A stretch of DNA of 64,000 nt from Nocardioides bizhenqiangii (GTDB taxonomy: Bacteria > Actinomycetota > Actinomycetes > Propionibacteriales > Nocardioidaceae). Positions within the stretch are counted from its first letter, which is position 1. Every line of letters starts with the position of its first letter. The stretch spans positions 310,001-374,000 of the forward strand of contig NZ_CP141059.1 in the NCBI RefSeq assembly GCF_034661235.1, written 5' to 3'. The notes beneath the pieces are model-generated. The model was given only the letters and a program-made list of their open reading frames with translations. It was not told the DNA's origin and made no database searches. Made by a program: the position numbers and the translations under genes. Of the stretch, positions 59,283 to 64,000 are shown piece after piece.

Positions 59283-60950
59283 TCAGGCCCCGGGCACCGC
59301 GCCCCAGCAACGGGTGACGCCAGCATTGTCGATCCCGCACGCGTAGCCGGCGCCGGATTCGACCGTCACGAATCGGCCCACGGGGGGAACGGTGACCGTG
59401 CCTTGGCCCCAGCACGTGAGCAGCCCGTCGACGCCGACCGCGCATGCGTGCGCAGCTCCCGCGGACACGGCGACGAACGCACCGGCCGGTTCCCCGGCTC
59501 CTGGTCCGGCGCCCCAGCAGGTCAGCTTGCCGGCTGTGCGCATCCCGCATGTGAACCCCTCACCGGCGGAGAGGGAGTTGAACGTGCCGGCCGGGACGGC
59601 TGGTCCGGCGCCCCAGCAGGCAACCGTCCGATCCGCGCGCAGCCCACAGGTGTGGTCAGCGCCAGCGGACACGGTGACGAACAGGCCGGACGGAGCGTCG
59701 GCCTGGCCGGATGCGTTGCTGCCCCAGCACGACACCCGGCCGGTGGCCTTCAGGCCGCAGGTGTGGGCGTCGCCGGCGGTCACGGTCGTGTAGCGGCCAG
59801 TCGGGTTGCTGGCCTGGCCGGATGCGTTGTCGCCCCAGCAGTTCACGGTGCGGGTGACGGTGAGCGCGCACGCGTGCCGGTCGCCGACGCTGGCCTGGAG
59901 GAACTGGCCGTCAGGGGCGGCGTCGACGACCGCACTCGACGGTCCGGTGCACGACAAGGTCGCATCGGCTGCGATCGAGCAGCGGGCGGTGCCGCCGGAC
60001 GAGACGGCTCCGAGGGTGAAAGTGGTGTCGGCCGGCGCCTGGGTGCGGTGGGTGTGGTCGTCCTCGCCCCAGCATTCGACGAGCCCGGAGGGCCGGGAGC
60101 CGCACAAGTAGTCGTCGCCTGCCATCAGTCGGGTGAACGTTCCGTCGGGAACCTCGATGTCGCGGTTCTCGATGAGGCCCGCGCAGACCGCTGCTCCGTT
60201 GGGCCGGATTCCGCAGCCGAAGGTCCTTCCGATGGCGATGTCGACGAACCTGCCGGGCGGAGGCGGCGGCGGCGCGTACTCGTACTTGGGCCAGCACGTG
60301 ACAGTGCCGTCGGGCCGCAGACCGCAGACGCTTCCGGGTCCGGAGTCCAGCCTCGTGAACTGTCCGTCGGGGGTGTCCTTGCTGCGGATGGAGCCCCAGC
60401 ACACGGCGGTGCCGTCGGGCCGCAGCCCGCATGCGTACAGCGGTCCGGCGGTCAGCGTGGTGAGCCGGCCGGCGGGAGCGTCGGTCTGCCCGTACTGGTT
60501 CTCACCCCAGCACACGGCTCGACCCGACGGGCGGAGCCCGCAGGCGAAACCGGACCCGCCGGCCAGTGTGGTGAGCACGCCGCCGGGCGGGTCGAAGGAG
60601 CCGAATCCCCAGCAGACCGCCGTACCCCACGGCCGCAGGCCGCAGGCGTAGCTGCCGTCGCCGCCGATGATGGAGGTGATCTTCCCGGTCGGCGGGCTGC
60701 TGGTGTTGAACCAGTTGAAGCTCCAGCAGCGGGGCCGGTTGCTGGTGTTCAACCCGCATCCGCCGTCGGAGCCGGTGACCCCGACCCGGACGACGGTCGC
60801 GCCCGTGGTGCCGGGTACTGCCGGGGGCGGGTCTGCGGCCGCTGCTGGTGGACGGAGGCCGAGCAGGGCCACGACGGCGACGGCGACGGCGATGAGTGTG
60901 TGCAACAGGCGTGTTCGGTTCACCACAGCGGCGGGGAGCTGGGTGTCCAT
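59283..60950 (-). CDS. Secreted RCC1-like repeat protein with Cys pairs
   Basis: 555 residues. After a signal peptide (about 8-38) come 14 repeats of roughly 36 residues. Each carries a Cys pair about 10-11 residues apart, on the pattern CGLRPDGTAVCWG, next to a GGxxYxCGL-type turn. This is a secreted seven-bladed (or two stacked) beta-propeller of the RCC1/BLIP-II kind stabilised by disulfides. No anchor or sorting signal is seen. ATG 60950 has GAGGAG seven to eight bases upstream. Ligand unknown; protein binding is the usual role. Confidence 0.88.
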   Translation of the reverse strand: MDTQLPAAVVNRTRLLHTLIAVAVAVVALLGLRPPAAAADPPPAVPGTTGATVVRVGVTGSDGGCGLNTSNRPRCWSFNWFNTSSPPTGKITSIIGGDGSYACGLRPWGTAVCWGFGSFDPPGGVLTTLAGGSGFACGLRPSGRAVCWGENQYGQTDAPAGRLTTLTAGPLYACGLRPDGTAVCWGSIRSKDTPDGQFTRLDSGPGSVCGLRPDGTVTCWPKYEYAPPPPPPGRFVDIAIGRTFGCGIRPNGAAVCAGLIENRDIEVPDGTFTRLMAGDDYLCGSRPSGLVECWGEDDHTHRTQAPADTTFTLGAVSSGGTARCSIAADATLSCTGPSSAVVDAAPDGQFLQASVGDRHACALTVTRTVNCWGDNASGQASNPTGRYTTVTAGDAHTCGLKATGRVSCWGSNASGQADAPSGLFVTVSAGADHTCGLRADRTVACWGAGPAVPAGTFNSLSAGEGFTCGMRTAGKLTCWGAGPGAGEPAGAFVAVSAGAAHACAVGVDGLLTCWGQGTVTVPPVGRFVTVESGAGYACGIDNAGVTRCWGAVPGA

Positions 60951-61175
60951 GGAGGTACTCCTCAAGGTCCGAGTGCGTGGTGGTCCGCGGACGACCGGTA
61001 GGCCGCTGGACGGCCAGCATGCAGCGCGTGCCCAACACTCGTGCGTCCTTCGCAGACGCGGCGATACCAGTAGTGGTCACAACGTCGAGAACGCCGGAAG
61101 AACCGTAGGAGGAGTTCGTCCCTGGCGCATGCTGTGGCGCAGGTCTGCACAGAGGATCTCCCCTTGCGGCCGAGC
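60951..61175. other. 225-bp gap between the RCC1-like gene and menA
   Basis: It holds the ribosome binding site and presumably the promoter of the RCC1-like gene. I find no convincing -10/-35 pair, hairpin or conserved small gene; base composition is somewhat lower in G+C than the neighbours around 61060-61140. Confidence 0.4.
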
Positions 61176-62066
61176 TCAGGCGACCGCGAGCCCGATCCCG
61201 CAGCCGAGGGCCCAGACCAGCTCCGCCAGCCCGGTCCGTTGGAGCACCGGGATCAGGCCCGGCCCCACGGCCCCGCCGAGCACCGTCCGTCCGGCCGGCA
61301 CCGCGAGCGCCAGGAAGGGCAGACCGAGCAGCGCCCACGGCGTCGCCAGCGCGGCGACGCCCACCAGCGCGGCGAGGGCGAGGCCGACGAGCACCGCGTA
61401 GAACAGGCGCGTGCGACGGTCGCCGAGCCGGACCGCGAGCGTGATCTTGCCGGCCACGGTGTCGGTCGGGATGTCGCGCAGGTTGTTGGCGACGAGGATG
61501 GCGCAGGCGAGGGCACCGACGCCGGCGCCCGCGACCAGGGCGGTCCAGCCGCTCTCGCCCCACTCCTCGGTCTGCACGTAGGTGGTGCCGGCGACGGCGA
61601 CGAGACCGAAGAAGACGAAGACCATCACCTCGCCGAGACCGAGGTAGCCGTAGGGCTTCGACCCGCCGGTGTAGTACCACGCCGCGAGCACGCAGAGCAG
61701 GCCGACGGCGACCAGCCACCACGCGGTGGTGGCGGCCAGCACCAGCCCGGCGACGCCGGCGACGCCGAACGCCAGGAACGCGGCACGCTTGACCGCCGCG
61801 GGCGAGGCCAGCCCGGACCCGACCAGCCGCAACGGGCCGACCCGCTCGTCGTCGGTGCCGCGGATGCCGTCGGAGTAGTCGTTGGCGTAGTTGACCGCCA
61901 CCTGCAGCGCGAGGCTGACCACGAGGGCCAACAGGGCCTTCCACCACACCGCCTCGGCGCCGAAGCCGTCGTACGCCGCGACGCCGGTGCCGGCGACCAC
62001 CGGAGCAACTGCTGCGGGGAGGGTGCGTGGACGGGCGCCCTGGAGCCAATGTGCGGGGGTGGCCAT
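61176..62066 (-). CDS. menA: 1,4-dihydroxy-2-naphthoate polyprenyltransferase
   Basis: UbiA-family membrane enzyme that prenylates DHNA to demethylmenaquinone. 296 residues with about eight helices. The two Asp motifs are [15 protein letters not shown] (about 62-76) and [14 protein letters not shown] (about 170-183). Menaquinone serves the same respiratory chain as the cytochrome c genes nearby. Eleven bases downstream of the MFS gene, so possibly co-transcribed. Confidence 0.95.
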   Translation of the reverse strand: MATPAHWLQGARPRTLPAAVAPVVAGTGVAAYDGFGAEAVWWKALLALVVSLALQVAVNYANDYSDGIRGTDDERVGPLRLVGSGLASPAAVKRAAFLAFGVAGVAGLVLAATTAWWLVAVGLLCVLAAWYYTGGSKPYGYLGLGEVMVFVFFGLVAVAGTTYVQTEEWGESGWTALVAGAGVGALACAILVANNLRDIPTDTVAGKITLAVRLGDRRTRLFYAVLVGLALAALVGVAALATPWALLGLPFLALAVPAGRTVLGGAVGPGLIPVLQRTGLAELVWALGCGIGLAVA

Positions 62067-62077
62067 GATGCCGCGAT

Positions 62078-63349
62078 TCAAGCAGGTTGCGTGATGCCTT
62101 GGTCGGCCAGGTGGCGTTCGGCGGCGCGGGCGGCGGGATGGATCAGCACCGCGGCCACGAGCACGATCGCGGCGATCACCAGCCAGCCCGGCGGGCCCCA
62201 GGACATGGCGAGGAACGTGTAGAGCGCCGGCGCCCACACCGAGCCGAGGGTGAAGCCGAGCTGGGAGACGCCCTGGTACTCGCCGCGGCGCTCGGGGTCG
62301 GACAGCTCGGCCTGGAGCCCCCACTCGCCGGCGGACTGGAAGAGCTCGGCTCCGGTGACGGTGACGTGCCCGATCCAGACCAGGGCGATGGTGATCCAGC
62401 CGACGGTGTCGTGGGTGACCAGGACGATGCCGCAGGAGAGCACGAAGAAGAACGCACCGCGGCGCTGGGCGCGCAGCGAGTCGGCGACGGTGGTGATGCC
62501 GCGTGCTGCGGCGACCTGGAGCAGCACCGCCATCACGGTGTTGGTGCCGAACAGCCAGGCCAGCAGGACGCGGGGGGCGTCGGTCTCCTCGACCAGCCAG
62601 AGCGGGATGACCACGTTGAGCAGCACCTGGTGCGTCGAGAGCACCCCACCGAGCACGGCCATGGCGACGTACGCGCGGTTCCGCAGGGCGCTGCGGCGCT
62701 CCCCGGATGCCTCGATCGCCACCTCCAGCGCCGGCTCGGTGCTGACGTGGTGGGCGGCGCGCGGCAGCCGGGCGACGAGCGCGGCGTTGAGCACGAGCAG
62801 TCCGGCAGTGATCACCGGCACCAGGCGCACGACGTCGTCGTCGTTGGTCGCGAGCGCGACGCCCGCGAGCAGCGCACCGAACGTGTAGCCGACGTTGCGT
62901 GCCGCCCGGAAGTACGCGTTGGACGAGACCCGCTCCTCCCGCGGGAACACGTCGAAGCGGTAGGCGTTGCGCGACGACCGGCTGGCGGTCTGCACCAGCC
63001 CGAGGCCGATCATCATCAGCACGAACGGGAGCATCCCGTCGACCGCGAGCCACACCAGGTAGAGCAGCGCCTCGACCAGCGAGCTCAGCGCCCAGACCAG
63101 CTTGGCGCCGTACCGGTCGCTCAGCTTGCCGAGCGGGACGGCGAGCGCGAAGGTCGCCAGTCCCGAGAGGGAGAGGCCGAGACCGACCTGCGCGGCGGAG
63201 AGGCCGACGATCTGCGTGAAGAAGACCGCGCTGCCGGTGAGGAAGACGCCGTCGCCGAAGGCGGACAGCACCGACTGGGCGGAGAGCCGACGGACCAGCG
63301 AGGTGGGACCGGCGAGGCGGAGGACCGGGTCCGGCAAGTATCTTGACAT
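62078..63349 (-). CDS. MFS transporter
   Basis: 423 residues, about 12 membrane helices. The motif between helices 2 and 3 reads [12 protein letters not shown]. Substrate unknown. TAACCT seven nt before ATG 63349 on this strand fits a leaderless start. It is a clear paralogue of the next gene; the shared cores include [25 protein letters not shown] and [14 protein letters not shown]. Confidence 0.9.
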   Translation of the reverse strand: MSRYLPDPVLRLAGPTSLVRRLSAQSVLSAFGDGVFLTGSAVFFTQIVGLSAAQVGLGLSLSGLATFALAVPLGKLSDRYGAKLVWALSSLVEALLYLVWLAVDGMLPFVLMMIGLGLVQTASRSSRNAYRFDVFPREERVSSNAYFRAARNVGYTFGALLAGVALATNDDDVVRLVPVITAGLLVLNAALVARLPRAAHHVSTEPALEVAIEASGERRSALRNRAYVAMAVLGGVLSTHQVLLNVVIPLWLVEETDAPRVLLAWLFGTNTVMAVLLQVAAARGITTVADSLRAQRRGAFFFVLSCGIVLVTHDTVGWITIALVWIGHVTVTGAELFQSAGEWGLQAELSDPERRGEYQGVSQLGFTLGSVWAPALYTFLAMSWGPPGWLVIAAIVLVAAVLIHPAARAAERHLADQGITQPA

Positions 63350-63359
63350 CAAGAGAAGG

Positions 63360-64000
63360 TTACGTCGGGTCGGCCGCGAGGTCCACATCCGCCCCGACGC
63401 CCGCGTCCTCCTCCGGCACCTGCTCGTGCTCGGACTCGGGCTCGGGCGGGAAGTGCCGGTCGCGGAACCGCTCGGCCATCCGCACCGACGGTCCGAGCCC
63501 GAGCGTCGCCACGACCACGATGCCGGCGATCACCAACCAGCCCTGACCACCAGCCCAGGAGAGGGCCAGCCACGTGTAGAGGGCCGGAGCCCACTGGAAC
63601 CCGAGCGCGCTGCTGACCTCCTGGACCCCTTGGTACTCACCGCGTCGCTCGGGATCCGACAGCTCTGCCTCGAACGACCAGCTCGCCCCGGAGATCGCCA
63701 GCTCGGCGCCGGTCACGGTGAGGTGGCCCAGCCACACCAGCACGACGGTGATCAGGCCGACCGTCGAGTGCGTGATCATCGTGACCACGCACGACACGAT
63801 GAAGAACGCCGACGAGATCCACGTGTAGCGCATCGCGTCCCTGAGGTTGCGCACGCCCTTCGAGGTGTACGCCGGCAGGAAGATGCAGAGGACGGTGTTG
63901 GTGCCGAACAGCCAGGCCAGCAGCACGTGCGGGGCGTCGGTCGCCGCGACCAGCCAGAGCGGGATCACGATCTGGAGCAGGACCTGGTTGGTCCACAGCA
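63360..64000 (-). CDS. MFS transporter, paralogue of the preceding one (partial)
   Basis: Only the C-terminal half (about 213 residues) is inside the window; the N-terminus lies beyond 64000. It has about five membrane helices and matches the neighbour in segments such as VIPLWLVAATDAPHVLLAWL and [14 protein letters not shown]. The tail after the last helix is longer and acidic (ESEHEQVPEEDAGVGADVD). The two genes are 10 bases apart, a tandem duplication that has since diverged. Confidence 0.9.
   Translation of the reverse strand, partial: LWTNQVLLQIVIPLWLVAATDAPHVLLAWLFGTNTVLCIFLPAYTSKGVRNLRDAMRYTWISSAFFIVSCVVTMITHSTVGLITVVLVWLGHLTVTGAELAISGASWSFEAELSDPERRGEYQGVQEVSSALGFQWAPALYTWLALSWAGGQGWLVIAGIVVVATLGLGPSVRMAERFRDRHFPPEPESEHEQVPEEDAGVGADVDLAADPT

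Noticed and set aside
60962..61150. 62-residue frame upstream of the RCC1-like gene
   Set aside because: It lacks a ribosome binding site and family resemblance, and its sequence overlaps the presumed promoter region.

Overview
The window is about 71% G+C by eye, densely coded on both strands, and lacks rRNA, tRNA, phage, IS or CRISPR features. The gene set points to a high-G+C actinobacterium, most likely Nocardioides or a close relative of the Nocardioidaceae: Lsr2, the 33-residue ribosomal protein bS22, a BldN-like sigma factor beside a DUF5667 protein, DisA/RadA, a Rex-led heme operon with a CobA-HemD fusion, MenA and a DUF4229 protein. The family assignment is an inference from gene content and from Nocardioides-like interspersed repeats.

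Layout. 1-5.3 kb: a coiled-coil membrane protein, an OpuC-type compatible-solute ABC transporter (ATPase divergent from two permeases and a binding lipoprotein), and a family 2 glycosyltransferase. 5.3-11.3 kb: after an unusual array of 22-bp repeats comes a cofactor operon, DUF2520 dehydrogenase-panC-panD-nadB-nadC-coaX, for pantothenate/CoA and NAD. 11.4-20.1 kb: lsr2, clpC (with a ClgR-like operator), mutY, an anchored hypothetical protein, disA, radA and a LacI-family regulator. 20.1-31.9 kb: methyltransferase, glyoxalase-like protein, Cys-rich protein, Ppx/GppA phosphatase, TIM-barrel isomerase, TetR plus an ABC-2 exporter, cupin, LuxR-type regulator, proline dehydrogenase and proC, a HAD phosphatase and unknowns. 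31.9-45 kb: AcuC, a BldC-like protein, bS22, an SDR and a PlsC acyltransferase, the DUF5667/BldN pair, HAD-IB phosphatase, acyl-CoA synthetase, glutaredoxin-like protein, and an envelope glycosylation operon (polytopic membrane protein, GtrB-like GT2, GtrA). 45-58.5 kb: rex-hemA-hemC-cobA/hemD, hemB, a lytic transglycosylase on the other strand, hemL, a histidine phosphatase and a System II cytochrome c maturation operon (resA-like, ccdA, resB, resC). Heme supply and its covalent attachment to cytochromes are thus clustered. 58.6-64 kb: two small membrane proteins, a secreted RCC1-like repeat protein, menA and two tandem MFS paralogues, the last cut by the window edge.

Cross-cutting signals. 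Many genes that are not coupled to an upstream gene carry a TANNNT-like -10 hexamer 6-7 nt before the start codon, the arrangement expected of leaderless mRNAs; this decided several starts. Two downstream operon genes appear to start at CTG in a CTGA overlap with the preceding stop codon. A family of structured repeats with ends like GGTCTCGA and CTCGACCACC, and hairpins with an invariant GAGGNACGA loop but covarying stems, lies between genes and also inside panC, hemL, resB and the 3' end of resC, where it is translated.
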